Shown here piece by piece: positions 1 to 11,253 of a stretch of DNA of 64,000 nt. How positions within the stretch are numbered: the first letter of the stretch is position 1; every line of letters starts with the position of its first letter. The stretch comes from Actinomucor elegans. Lineage: Eukaryota; Mucoromycota; Mucoromycetes; Mucorales; Mucoraceae. Location: assembly GCA_026027325.1 (NCBI GenBank), contig JAMSLZ010000011.1:248001-312000 (forward strand), read 5' to 3'. The position numbers and the translations under genes were made by a program. Below the pieces are notes generated by a model. It saw nothing but the letters and a program-made list of their open reading frames with translations. It was not told where the DNA came from and searched no databases.

Positions 1-68
1 CAATTCGCCAATTTCGACATTTCAAAAACTTTTTTGCTCAATCTCCTCAATTTTGAGAATTCTGGTAC

Positions 69-1529
69 ATGACCGAAAATTCTGCCGTGTCCTGGACAAC
101 AATTGTTGCTCGTGGTGCCTCTAAGAAAGTACTTGTCACTCCTGGTCGACGTAATGTCGACAATTCCGCAATTCCTCTTGTTGGTGAGGTCATTTTCGAA
201 GATGATGACCTTAAATCTGAAATCTTGGTTCGCAAGGCTGCTGCTTTGGTGGAGCAAGCTCTCTCGTCTGGTTCTGTTTTGTTCTCTTTCCCTGGAAAGT
301 TGTTTCCTGATCGTTTTGCTGCTTACAAGGCGATTCAAGAGCAAATCGATAGTAAGGTGCAGTTTAGGCCAATTAGTGCTTGGGGCAAAACTGCTGGTGG
401 TGACCTTCTGGTGGAAGCAACTTTCAGGCTGAAGGCTGATGCTCTCAAGGCTGTTGGTTCTGGTATTATGGTGAATGGTATTGTCTACAAGGCCGTTTCA
501 ACTTCTTCTGGTTCTGGTGCTTCCGTGGGAAATAGTTTGACCCATGTGCAGTTTACACTGCTCAATGCTATTCCCAATGAGGATACCTTCCTGGTGGACT
601 TGCTTGACTCTTTGGCTTTTTATGGTAAGGTGTACCAATTGAAAAAGTTTACTAGCAAAGGGTATTTCGAGGGCAAGATGTCGGTGTTGCTTGATACTTC
701 TGTGGGTATGAAGAATGAGGATGGTGAGGTGGTTCCTCCTCAACCTTTGTCAAGAATGCTCTACATGAGTGCCTGGGACAACTTTGCTCCCGCTCAGTAC
801 AAGAATGCTCCTCCTGTGTGTCACTTTTGTCGCCGTTCGGGTCATGTCCGCAAGGACTGCCCTGAATTGGCCAAGCGCAGATGTTTCTCTTGCCAAGAGC
901 ATGGCCATACTGCGCGTTTTTGTAAAGTGAAGAAGTCCAAGGTGAAGCCGTTTGAGGTCGAACTTGATGAATATGTTGCTCTGTCTGGTGATATGAGAAC
1001 TGGTTCTGATTCCAAGTCAATGGAAGATAACGTAGTGGTTGAGGAAGCTACAGTTGATTTGGCTGATCAGGACGAGGTTCCGGAATCTTCTGGTGTATCT
1101 TTTGTTGGTGCTGGTGGTGACTCTGGTGTTGGTGCTGGTGTTGGTGCTGGTGTTGGTGCTGGTGTTGGTGCTGGTGTTGGTGCTGGTGTTGGTGCTGGTG
1201 TTGGTGCTGGTGATGTTGCTGGTGATCAAGATGTGGTGATGACCGAAAACGGTGAGGGTGCTCCTTTGTCTTCCGGCGTGAATTCAAAGTACAATCCCAA
1301 CAGTCCGTACGGTTCATTGGCTTCGAAGCATGCTCCTTTTGCTTCTGGTGTTGGAATGAAGGTGGATAGTCCTAAGGAGATGTTGAATTTGTCCAAGGTC
1401 AACTCTTCTACTCAGAACAAGATTGATTTTTTGAAAAAGAACATTGCGAACGTAACCAAGACTTCTGGTAGCTCTTCGATCAAGGCCCCCAAGCCTTCCA
1501 AGTCATCTGGTTCTGCCCATAGGGCGTAA
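69..1529 (+). CDS. LINE ORF1 (gag-like, two CCHC zinc knuckles)
   Basis: A 486-residue protein. Two adjacent CCHC knuckles near residues 251-290 (CHFCRRSGHVRKDC, then CFSCQEHGHTARFC) mark it as a nucleic-acid-binding gag-like protein of a non-LTR retrotransposon, which would coat the element RNA. It is followed by a low-complexity Gly-Val-Gly-Ala run and a basic, Ser/Lys-rich tail. The start is the first ATG after a 68-nt leader lacking other in-frame starts. Its TAA stop shares its last A with the ATG of the next ORF (TAATG), as in bicistronic LINEs. The neighbouring endonuclease ORF supports the assignment. The N-terminal 250 residues match no domain I can name. Confidence 0.85.
   Translation: MTENSAVSWTTIVARGASKKVLVTPGRRNVDNSAIPLVGEVIFEDDDLKSEILVRKAAALVEQALSSGSVLFSFPGKLFPDRFAAYKAIQEQIDSKVQFRPISAWGKTAGGDLLVEATFRLKADALKAVGSGIMVNGIVYKAVSTSSGSGASVGNSLTHVQFTLLNAIPNEDTFLVDLLDSLAFYGKVYQLKKFTSKGYFEGKMSVLLDTSVGMKNEDGEVVPPQPLSRMLYMSAWDNFAPAQYKNAPPVCHFCRRSGHVRKDCPELAKRRCFSCQEHGHTARFCKVKKSKVKPFEVELDEYVALSGDMRTGSDSKSMEDNVVVEEATVDLADQDEVPESSGVSFVGAGGDSGVGAGVGAGVGAGVGAGVGAGVGAGVGAGDVAGDQDVVMTENGEGAPLSSGVNSKYNPNSPYGSLASKHAPFASGVGMKVDSPKEMLNLSKVNSSTQNKIDFLKKNIANVTKTSGSSSIKAPKPSKSSGSAHRA
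1125..1208 (+). repeat. 12-bp minisatellite inside LINE ORF1
   Basis: Seven near-perfect tandem copies of GGTGTTGGTGCT encode (Gly-Val-Gly-Ala)n in frame. Length change in multiples of 12 keeps the frame open. The run also creates spurious Leu/Val- and His/Gln-repeat reading frames on both strands. Confidence 0.9.
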
Positions 1530-2460
1530 TGTTAGGTTCACACATTCGAATTGGCTCTTTAAATGTGCGTAGCATTTTTATGGAGTCCAATAAAAACATA
1601 CAAAAGGAGTTCGCTTCTTACCTACGCGCTCGTTCTCTCGGTGTGGATATCCTTTGCTTGCAAGAGGTATCTCACTTTCACTCTCAATCCGTTCTTTCTG
1701 ATCAACAAATCCGCTCTTTCTCTTTCTTCTTTCCTCGCTGTCCCTTTGTGGTGTCCAAACATTGTGCCATTGTCTGTCTCAAGCCTGGTCTTTCTTTGGA
1801 TGCTACTCAAGTTCTCCTGGATGAGCGTTGTGTTGTGGCTACTGTCAAGGATGCCCAGCATAATGTCTTGTGCCGTGTGGCCAATATCTATGCACCGGCA
1901 CAGTCTTCGGACCGTCCACTGTTTATACAATCTTTTCTCTCTCTTGCTTTGTGGTCTGAGGTGTCCAACACGCCTTGGATGTTGGTAGGTGATTTCAACA
2001 TCCACCTGCATACTACCGCCGAGACTAGTCATTCTGCCGTGCTCCCTTGGTATGAATGGCTATGTACTCATTTTGACAACTGCTTCCCGGATGGGGCTGC
2101 TACCTTCCCTCAAGCTGGCACAACCATTGACTACATCTTTGGTCATCGGTCTTTGGCTACGCGCCTGGTGAATGCTCTGGTCCAATATGTACCCCCAAAG
2201 TGGACAGATCACTGTCTTTTGACGGTTGATCTTCTTCCTGCTCGTGCCTCTATTGGTCCAGGTTGTTGGCGGTTTAATCCCACACTCCTCGATGACACGG
2301 AGTTCTTGGCTTTGCTGGACAAGACTGTGGCTCTGTTCTTTGATGGCGGTGATGGTGATTCTGACAATTCTAGTCATGGTAGTGGTGGAGACCCTTCGCT
2401 TTCGGTGCAGGAACGTTGGGAATCCTTCAAGATGTTACTGAAGTGCTGTGCACAGACGTA
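1529..2460 (+). pseudogene. LINE ORF2, apurinic endonuclease part, truncated
   Basis: The N-terminal 310 residues form an exonuclease-endonuclease-phosphatase (APE-type) domain, which nicks target DNA for target-primed reverse transcription. Visible motifs in order: SLNVRS, CLQEVS (metal-binding Glu), NIYAPA, LVGDFNIH, DYIFGH and the C-terminal WTDHCLL. The start ATG overlaps the ORF1 stop. The reading frame is cut at a TA by Tc1-A at 2461. Beyond Tc1-A the frame runs only 19 more codons (4121-4177), and I see no reverse transcriptase anywhere downstream, so this copy is 3'-truncated and dead. Confidence 0.85.
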
Positions 2461-4118
2461 CAGTGACTCGCAAAACTGTTCAAATGTTTGACATTTTTTT
2501 ATAAATCGCATTCAAAATCAAACTTTTCTATCGCTGATTTTGATGTCACTTATATTGTTGTAAAGAGCAAATCGTGTAGATTACATTCAAAAAAACTTTG
2601 GTCAAATATTTCCATTTATGGAATAGTTATTGTGACTTCAATTTGATTTATACATTTGAACAGTTTTGCATGCACAAGCTAAAATGGAAAAATCGTTGAA
2701 CCACAAGTTGGCTTTTATTCCAAGGTCTCTTATATTTAACATATGTCTTGGCTAACATATGAAGAAGATTTTACTACAATTATACGCTCACATTATATAT
2801 CAACTTTTCCAATTTAAGTCTAAATATTGTTGGACATGCGCGCTATATCAACCGATCAATGTAACCAAATCATATCTCTTCTAAATTCCGGTCAAAGTGT
2901 TCGTAAAGTATCTGAAAAGGTTGGAGTTAGCATCGGTACTGTATTCAACATCAGTAGATTAGAATGTTCTGGAAGAAAACTGTGCAAAAGTGGTAGACCC
3001 GAGGCCCTGTCTGGTGCTGATAAACGATATTGTGTACGTTTGATTACTAAAGGCAGAATGGATAACGCTGTTAAAGTCAAGAAACAGCTTCAAATTGATC
3101 ATGGAATTCATGTTAGCGCTGATACTATTCGTAGAGCTCTCCGTAAGGAGGGTTTGGGAGCTATTGAAAAGAAGAAGCCTATGCTAAGTGTAAAAAATGC
3201 CAGAAAAAGGCTCGCATGGTGTAAAGCTCATCGTTATTGGACAATTGATGACTGGAAACGTGTGGTATGGTCAGATGAGACCAAAGTAAATCGCTTCAAT
3301 TCGGATGGACGCACTTGGGCCTGGATTCGGGATGGTCAAACGTTGCAACCGCGACATATTAATGCTACACGGTAAAACATGGAGGAGGTAGTATTATGCT
3401 TTGGAGTGCGATTACATACGCTGGTGTTGGATGGATGTGCAAAATTGAAGGCCACATGGATAAAACACTATATAAGGAGATCTTAGAAGACGAACAGAGA
3501 CAAACGATCGATTTTGCATGCGAAAATTTGGGTCTCCGGCGTGACCAAATCATATTCCAGCAGGACAACGACCCCAAACACACTTCAAATCTCGTAAAAG
3601 ACTACCTTAAAGAACAGGAGTACCAAGTCATGGACTGGCCACCACAGTCACCAGACCTCAATCCTATCGAGAATATGTGGAGGTTATTGAAACTGCGCTT
3701 AAATGAGTATGAAGCACCTGCAAAAGGTATGAACGACCTGTTCGAAAGATCGAAGGAAGTTTGGTACGACATCATTAAGAAGGAGGAGTGCCAAAAGGTT
3801 ATAGAAAGCATGCCAGAGCGTATTCAACAGTGTATCAAGGCAAAAGGTTACTGGACAAAGTATTAAATGCCGTTTAAACACTGATATTTGTCATATTTGA
3901 TATCCGTGCAAAACTGTTCAAATGATATTCTGATTTTCTGTGTCCGATTAAATTCCTTAAAATAGCAATTTATTAATAAATTTTTTTTTGAATACATTCC
4001 TGACTCTTTTCTCTTTCGAATGATATTAATTATATGGTATGTTGATAATGAAGAACTTCAGGTTTGAACCCGATATTTAAAAAAGTATCAAACATTTGAA
4101 CAGTTTTGCGAGTCACTG
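2461..4118 (+). mobile_element. Tc1/mariner element, Tc1-A, with bipartite TIRs
   Basis: 1658 bp, flanked by TA at 2459-2460 and 4119-4120. The outer ends are inverted copies (CAGTGACTCGCAAAACTGTT and its complement). An inner copy of the same motif lies about 190 bp inside each end in reverse orientation (2653-2670 and 3907-3924). It is inserted in LINE ORF2. The transposase lies on the plus strand. Confidence 0.93.
2836..3866 (+). pseudogene. Tc1-A DD34E transposase, frameshifted
   Basis: A cut-and-paste transposase of the Tc1 group. The N-terminal half is a paired-type helix-turn-helix (RAISTDQCNQ, QSVRKVSEKVGVSIGTVFNI), followed by the catalytic domain with VWSDETKVNR (first Asp), FQQDNDPKHT (second Asp) and PQSPDLNPIEN (Glu). 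There are 34 residues between second Asp and Glu. The start is ATG 2836. The frame breaks near 3366-3372 (two extra bases or one missing, in GCTACACGGTAAAA) just before the HGGGS motif, so about two thirds through the protein translation shifts to another frame that runs to 3866. Otherwise well preserved, suggesting a recent break. Confidence 0.85.
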
Positions 4119-4472
4119 TATAAAAAGGAAAATGTGTCAGAAAAATGCAATGGTTTGAGACCAGGCCAAGAGAGATAGTAACTTGAAACCTTGCTTATTC
4201 CAGAGAGATCTTGAGTTTACAGCCAAAGGAGCGAACGCAATTTCATTGGTTGAGAGCGGAGATAACGAACGTCCTTCATTGGCTGAAAACTAAAATGCAA
4301 AACTCTCGGGCTAGAGATATGCTAGAGACTTCAAACAAAAATGGAGCAATTCCTTGTAATTTTCTTCAATATGTATCAAATTCTTGACTATACTTGTTAC
4401 TTGGCATGTCGAAATTGTGAATGAAAAAGCGGTATTAACCAAATGCAACATTCAACAATTTGTCGTCTTGAT
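4119..4472. other. LINE remnant then anonymous sequence
   Basis: The first 60 bases continue the interrupted LINE ORF2 frame (after the duplicated TA) for 19 codons to a TAG. From about 4181 to 4472 I see no gene, repeat or RNA I can support. Confidence 0.5.
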
Positions 4473-4837
4473 GTTATAACAACTAATAGTATACTTGCAG
4501 TAATAACTAAAAGATATAGTATTAACTATTCAATTAGGAGTAGAAGTTGAGTGCTTTATTACTTTATGAACATAAGTTATATTTATACTTCTTCTAATAC
4601 TAAAAGAGAATATTCTAAGTAGAACATGGAAGGTTGTGGAAAGTGTAGTGGAAGGTTCTGGATAGTATGATTATTAATACTCATATATGAAACCTTCTAG
4701 CAAGATCACTTTCTGGAACTTTCTTGAATCTGCTAGGTAGCACGTGACCTCACTGCAAATAAAACCTCCTTTTACGGCCGTAACAGCATGGTAACAGTCC
4801 GACTGTTACGGCTGTAACACTCCAACTATTACCACAT
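4473..4837 (-). repeat. LTR-like remnant with TATA and AATAAA, minus orientation
   Basis: Read on the minus strand this stretch starts TGTTACAG and ends TATAACA. It has a TATAAATATAA box followed about 30 bp later by AATAAA, which is LTR-like grammar. At its start (plus 4769-4837) is a GC-richer cluster of GTAACAG / CGGCCGTAA motifs related to the cluster at 17270-17456. I find no target-site duplication and no partner LTR, so this is only suggestive. Confidence 0.35.
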
Positions 4838-5703
4838 AAAGGCCAATACTAGGATTTTTTCACTTTTTATGATATAATCGTAATAAGCATAATTTTTTAT
4901 TGCGGTTACCATTTTTTTTTAAGTTTGTATCTATAATGGTTGTGGAGATATTGAAGAAAATATCTATTTTCATATTTATGTTTCTTTAAAGTCCAACTTA
5001 AAACATCGACTTATAAGCGGACTGTACAAATGGGGGGTTCGTGTAAGGTCTAACTTTGCTTTTAAATTATAATAAATGAGTTTGTATCACCCTGCTATTA
5101 CCCATTAAAGATATACTCTATGGTTAAAGAATGATTATGAGAATAATATGTACACATGAAAATTGCTTGCGTTTTTTGAGAATTGTATGGTTGAATTAAT
5201 AAAAAAAAATGACAAAAACGTCTTATAAAAGAATAACTTCGTCTAACAACTAAAGTTCTGTATGTGCCATATATATGTTTAGATGCACAATTAAATTCTC
5301 TATAACTTTTGCTAAGCAATTATTTGTGGCTTTGCAATATTTTACTTGCAAAAATCGCTTAAATAACTTCATTTAACGAATTTTTGTTGAATTTTTGAAA
5401 CCCCCAAAAAATGATTCTTTCTTCCAGTTATTGAAGCAACAATAGCCAATAAAAGTATAATATTATTTTTTATCTCGCCTTGCTACTACTTAATAATTAC
5501 TACTTTTTTGATACGTCATCTTTGAGGCTTTTATTTTAATAAAATTTTTTCGCTCTTCTCGTGTTTTCTTTTCACTGTAATCCTTACTTTTTTTTAATTG
5601 AAGTATGTACAAATAACATTAATTACTCATTCCCATCAAGGTAAAAATTCCTATTAAATCATAGCTTGAAGCATACTTAATCTTCTTTTCTCTTATTAGC
5701 AAA
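4838..5703. other. AT-rich non-coding stretch
   Basis: Nothing recognisable. Short open frames here have no recognisable motif and are not supported. Confidence 0.5.
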
Positions 5704-5708
5704 CTTAC

Positions 5709-6012
5709 TGCGGTAAAATTAAAATATAAAAGCAGGTAGTAAGTCGATTATAACTTGGTTATAGTTTATTCAACTTAAATGTGATTCCTTATTTCTAACT
5801 AGTTTTTCTAGCTTGTATTTATACACTCGTTGAATTGTGACTGAAGGTTATTTACTTGTGTTCATATAAGAAGTATAAGAAGGACGTATCTCTGTTTAAG
5901 GACTGTATCGCTGTATAAGGTAATCAATGATGCTTTAGTATGTATGTGCTACAGCTAGGGCGCACAGGCCTCTAGTCTGTCTGTACTTCAATTATGTGGC
6001 TATTTCACCACA
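5709..6012 (-). repeat. Solo LTR related to Gypsy-A
   Basis: 304 bp running TGCGGTAAAATT to TTTCACCACA, the same terminal sequences as the Gypsy-A LTR, flanked by a perfect 5-bp duplication CTTAC (5704-5708 and 6013-6017). No internal region remains, so this is a solo LTR left by recombination. The interior differs from Gypsy-A, implying a related but distinct family. A 55-bp piece of the same LTR recurs at 60413-60467. Confidence 0.85.
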
Positions 6013-6017
6013 CTTAC

Positions 6018-6359
6018 ACAGCTTTCATCATTTTTTACATGTGCTTTTTTTTTCAGTTTTAATGGTAAGAGAAAAGTTGTAATTACTTCATAAACTGATC
6101 GGTTTTTTAGATTCTTCGTCAATCTTGGCTTAATATATCATCTGATTTGCATTAATATGCTCAATATATTCCATATGGTGATTCCGTCTTCTAATGCTTG
6201 CTAGATTTTGTATGTATCGAAACTTTCTTCTTCAACTTTGTTCTTATATATTCTTCTATTTAGCTGTTAGATCGGTTTGATTGAGTTGCTATTTGCAGCT
6301 GTTACGTTGTGAATTATCAGACTGCTATGCTAACTCAAATTATTTTGGCCATAATCTTT
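6018..6359. other. Non-coding spacer
   Basis: 342 bp between the solo LTR and Gypsy-A. No feature recognised. Confidence 0.5.
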
Positions 6360-6364
6360 ATGGT

Positions 6365-6648
6365 TGCGGTAAAAATTGAATAAAAGCGAGTGAATCAGTT
6401 AGAACCGTTTTATGGGGTTTTATTGATTCAAAGTGAGTTAAGTTTTTCTATCTAGCTTGTATCTCTTGTATTTATACTTCCAAAGAAATGGTCTCTTAGT
6501 AACAATCAAAGGTCTTTTTAATCTATGTTCATTCTTCATTAATTGTATTTTCAGCGGTGATTCAAAACTCCCTCTTTTGATGGATAGTTATTAAATGAAT
6601 CCCGTCTTTTTAATATAATGTAGAATGTTATATGTGGATTTCACCACA
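6365..6648 (-). repeat. Gypsy-A 3' LTR
   Basis: 284 bp with TG...CA ends. On the minus strand it is preceded by a purine tract (complement of 6649-6663, AGTGGGGGAGCA), the likely polypurine tract. Confidence 0.92.
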
Positions 6649-6873
6649 TGCTCCCCCACTAGAGTCAGTGCACACTGAATCGACTTAGTAATGAGTAGTA
6701 AGTTATTATATATATGTTTTGTAAAAATACAATCAATAGCGCTTCAAACTTCCCCAGATTTTTTTTGTTTTTTGTTTTGTTTCTGTGAGTTGATTTCAGC
6801 TGCCAAGTGACGTAGTTAATTTTTTTGTTTTTTTAGGAAAGTGGAAATTCAAGATTCCTTTTCTTTCGTGTTT

Positions 6874-8565
6874 TCACTTTCTACTTCTCTTACTGCGTCT
6901 ATTCTGCGATTTGGGATGATTTACCTTAGATGTCATAACAGATCTCTTTCTTTTATTATGAGATGCGTTGTCAGATTCCTGATCAGCAACTGCATTCTTA
7001 CTTGGTGAATTGTGTTGACTCTTCTTTTGGAAAGTGTCTTTCGACCTTTCTCCTTCTAATCGCTTTAGATGTCTAACCTTTTCCCAGTATTTTTCGATAG
7101 TGACAGGGGAGGAGAATGCATCGACTGGAAGCCAGTCATTCTCTTGTTCACCATAGCCTACCCATTTTACAAGATACAAGCGTTGTCCATTCTCGTCTTT
7201 ATGATCACGTATTTCTTCGACTTCATACAGTTCTTCTTCTATAGCGGACTCGTCTATAGTTACAACTTTGAGTTCAGAAGGTACGTATTCGCGATGTAAT
7301 AGCTCATTCGATTCATCCTTTAATACATAGGTGCCAGCACGTGTCTTTCGCACTACAGTATACGGCCCGTCATATAGAGGTGATAACGAAGTTGATCGAC
7401 CACCTTGTAATTTGATCATTACAGACGTGTCTATTGGGATATCGACAATGTGATGTTTACCATTGAAGTCCTCATTGTACTTTTCGATGATCTTACGTGT
7501 TCTCTCTTTAACAGCAGGAAACACCACGTCAGCCATATATTCAGCTCTCTTTACCAACTCTTTTATTGGTATAGGAGTCGTTTTGTCCTTTGACTCAGGA
7601 TCATGATTCGAACTCAAGTTTACCTGTCTAGCGAACATTAACGAGAAGGGTGTACTAGCAGTGCGAACTCTTACTTTGATGTTGCAGCATAATTGTACAA
7701 GTCCCAGCTTTTCGTCCCAGTTACTTGTATCATTACCACAAAGTTTCCGCAGTGTATTTTTCACCATCTGCACGGATCGTTCGGCAGCACCATTGGATTG
7801 GGGATAGTAGGGTGTAGAGAAGCGGTGCTGAATGCCCAAGGTATTGGTTAATGTATGCATTAATCCATTCCTGAACTCCCTTCCATTATCGCTACCAATA
7901 ATGTCAGGTAATCCATAGTCAGCAAAGATATTAATCAGAGCTTTAGCTACGGTATCACTTTGTTTGTTGGGTAAAGGTCTAGTGATAATATATTTGGTGC
8001 AAATATCGACAAGTACTAGCCCATATATGTTACCAGCCTCAGTTACAGGAAGTGGTCCAAAGAGATCCATTGTTACATGACTGAATGGTTCGAATGCAAC
8101 TATAGATTTTTGTGGATTGAAACCCTTCTTGGATACATTGTGAAGTGCACATTCTTTGCAGCGTAAAAGGATATCTTTACAGTCAGCGTAGATGGTATTC
8201 CAATGTAACCCCTGGTAAGTGTGAATGTGCTTTACTACACTCTCAATACCGAAATGTCCAAGTGCATGTGCATCGTGGATGATTTGATCTCTCTCGTGGG
8301 CTGGAGGACAAGCATACTCTGTTCCTTTAGATTTGAAGTCTTTACTATTAAGCTTCACCGCGAGGATGTTCAAACGTTTATCTTTAGAGTAGATTTTCTT
8401 TTTATGAATAAATCTATCTTTGTTATTGTTAGATGAAGCTCTTCTTAGTAAGATGCATTTCTCTAATCGTTTAATATTGCGATCCTGCTCCCCCTCCAGC
8501 GTTTTATCTTCAATAATAGGAGGATAAACGCGAGATAGTGCATCAGGTAGCTTATTGGCAATGCC
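6874..8565 (-). pseudogene. Gypsy-A pol, 3' part: integrase and chromodomain
   Basis: Continues the RNase H domain after a one-base loss. It contains the tail of RNase H (PDALSR), the integrase H-H-C-C zinc domain (ALGHFG...CKECALHN), and the catalytic triad at VTMDLFGP, IGSDNGREF and QSNGAAERS. A C-terminal chromodomain follows (LYEVEEIRDH, LYLVKWVGYGEQENDWLP) and then a basic tail. The chromodomain puts this in the chromovirus branch of Ty3/gypsy, where it is thought to steer integration to particular chromatin. In its own frame the sequence is open to 8706, but homology to the upstream part switches near 8565. The missing base falls in a G run, so a sequencing error is possible. Confidence 0.88.
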
Positions 8566-10961
8566 TTTAAGTGAACTACATTCAAATTGAATTGTCCCAT
8601 AACATCCATATAAGATTGTAATGTACTGTTCAACGTGGTAGATGTGAACATGTAAGTAAGAGCCATATGATCGGTGAGCACCTCGATAGGTAGTGGATGC
8701 CCCCATAGTAAAGGTCTAAATCTGATCAATCCGAATACAATTGCAGCAGTTTCGCGTCGATTGGTTGACCAATTGCGCTCAGCAGAATTGAGAGACTTGC
8801 TAATGAAAGCAATGTGTATAGTTCTGTTAAACTCATCTCTTTGAGTGAGTGCACAAGCTATCCCATATACAGATGCGTCTGTCTCCAGATAAAATTTCTT
8901 GGATAGATCAGGCTGGTGAAGCACGGCATTAGATACAAGAATCTGTTTAATCCGATTGAATCGATCAGTATGTAAAGACGTCCATTTGGTTTGTACATCC
9001 TTATCATTACGTAGTTGATCTAAAGGTGCAGCTACTTTACTAAGCATAGGACAGTAATCCCTTAAATGAGAAATCACACCCATAATACTTCGTACTTGTG
9101 CAGCATTTTTAGGAATTGGCCATTTATCAATGTTTGAAAGTCGTCTATGATCGATCTTTGTAATGCCAGGTCCAACGATAAAGCCCAATAAATATAATGA
9201 TGTCTGAAACCATGTGCATTTGTCGGGATTGATCTTCAAGTTTACAGAAGTCAATTTCTCCAGCACTGTGTTTATCAGATCGATGTGTTCTTCTATTGTT
9301 TCACTATAGAGTACACAATCATCTACATATGTTTCCACTCCTTCTAAGTCACCTAACAAGATGTTCATGACCTTGCAGTATTGGCTTGTAAGAAATTTTA
9401 GTCCGTAAGGAGCGTGACACCAATGGTAGTTTACATGATTATAAGAGAATGATAGTACTTCTCTACTAGTCTCATCAACAGCGAAAGAGTAATAAGCCTG
9501 TTTGAGATCGATTTTAGACATGATTTTTGCCTTTTTTGACACTCTATCGAAGATCTCCGTAATTTTTGGTACAGCAAAATTCTCTTGCAAGTCTTCTGAT
9601 ATAGATGAATTGATTTTTCGTAAGTCACAACAAATGCGGAGCTTTGTAAGCTTATCGTTTTCATCCTTCTTAGGTACAGCTAATAGTGGTGAATGAAACT
9701 TAGCGCTAGGCTTAGCTTTTTCGACTATACCATTATCCAACCATTCTTTAAGTTGTTTTTCTATTTCTGCTTTCGCATGAACAGGTAATGGGTATTGCCT
9801 TACATAGCAATTAGCAACATTCTTCATCGGAATCTTTACGATTGATTCAGGAATGGTACAAACAGCTTTAGGTTTTATATTCATATTTTTGTTAATTGAA
9901 GCCTGAATCATTTTCATATACTCTTTTCTTTGTTCAGTGTTTCCGTATAGTGCATTGTCAGGGTCATAATGCTTGTCATTATCGAAGTTAACGTTTTCAA
10001 ACTGTTTACTTTCTTTTGCAATGTCATTAGGCCAGTTAAAAGCAACGCCTCCAAGATAAATATTCATCTTTGGTAATATATCAGTGCCTAATAATACGTC
10101 AAATTCAGTTTGCATTATATCACTAAACTCTACGACTTCGAAGGCATGTTTAAAAGATATATTGTTCGTGTATGTAATAGTCATAGGTCGTGTTTTACCG
10201 ATCCTTTTAGCTTTACTACCTTCTCCTTTGCCATTAAGTGCTAAGAAGTTTAAATAACCATCGACTTTGTTTATGTGTACATCAGAGAAGTCTTTATTTA
10301 ATTGTTTTTTATTGAAGCAGGATGTATCACTACCAGTATCTATCCTTGCCACAAAACGGATGCCCTCTATATAAATAGGAGTCATTAGTTGAAAAGTACT
10401 TCTTGTGTTTTGTGATTCATCATCATCAAACTTACAGTCGTAGTTAAGGTCCTCCATGGCCTCTTTTACCTTCTTGTCTTCCTCTTCGGAAGCAGAAGTG
10501 TTGGTACCGTTATTTGCCCTGATAGCCAGCACAGAAGGTCCATTGCTGGCCCTCATAGCTTGGTGGTATTCAGCACAGGAGTGCCCACGGAACCAAGGTT
10601 TCTTGCAATAACGGCAAGGGTTATTACCATTTGCCCTGAATGGTGCGTTGGTATTTCCCAAGAACGTTATAGACCTTGGCCCGGAAGAAGTAGCAGAGCC
10701 AGAACGAGAAGACGTGGTAGAATTGGACGAAGAAGGTCCAGCAGCGAACGAAGTAGGTTTCTTGGAAGCACTGTAACAGTCCTTGTCATCATGGTTGGAT
10801 CGACTGCCTCCATGTCGTGGGCAAAAATATGACCCAGAAGTGCGTCTTTTACCAGATCCAGATCCAGAGCCAGCACCAGAACCAGAACCAAAACCATCAG
10901 CTCTGCGCTTTCCCTTGTTGGTTGTGGGCGCAGAACTGCTACCAGAAGAAGAAGACATACC
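8566..10961 (-). pseudogene. Gypsy-A gag end, protease, RT and RNase H
   Basis: Read 10961 to 8566. A Ser/Gly-rich linker is followed by a CCHC-like knuckle (CRYCKKPWFRGHSC), aspartic protease (ARIDTGSDTSCF), reverse transcriptase with ETYVDDCVLYS as catalytic motif, and RNase H (LETDASVYGIA). The upstream end is the Harbinger-like insertion: its codons join the gag codons at 13213 in frame once that element and one AGT are removed. The downstream end is a single-base loss near 8564-8566, after which this frame runs into an unrelated tail to 8463. Confidence 0.88.
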
Positions 10962-10964
10962 AGT

Positions 10965-11187
10965 GAGAAACGATTTCATATTTTAATAAATTAAGGAAAA
11001 TATATATTGTTATATAAAAAAAAGAAATTAGAAATAAAATAATAATCCATGAAATATTTTTTGTTTCTGTAAAAAGTTACATCCGTAAGAATTTTAATGT
11101 TATATAAAATATTCAAATTATATAAAAAAGTTACATAACAATGTTAATATTACACATGCTAATATTTATGAAATAAAATCGTTTCTC
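10965..11187. repeat. Left 223-bp terminal repeat of Harbinger-like element
   Basis: Direct copy of 12990-13212, with inverted termini GAGAAACGATTT / AAATCGTTTCTC. Very AT-rich and non-coding. Confidence 0.95.
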
Positions 11188-11253
11188 TAGCTTAATATTT
11201 TAGAAGAAGTAATAAAAGTCTAGACTTTGAATGAATAATGATATAAAAGTTAA

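Noticed and set aside
1125..1208. CRISPR-like short regular repeat
   Set aside because: Units are contiguous with no spacers and lie in a eukaryotic coding frame.
1039..1239. Leu/Val-repeat protein (and His/Gln or Thr/Asn repeats on the other strand)
   Set aside because: Out-of-frame readings of the 12-bp minisatellite inside LINE ORF1.
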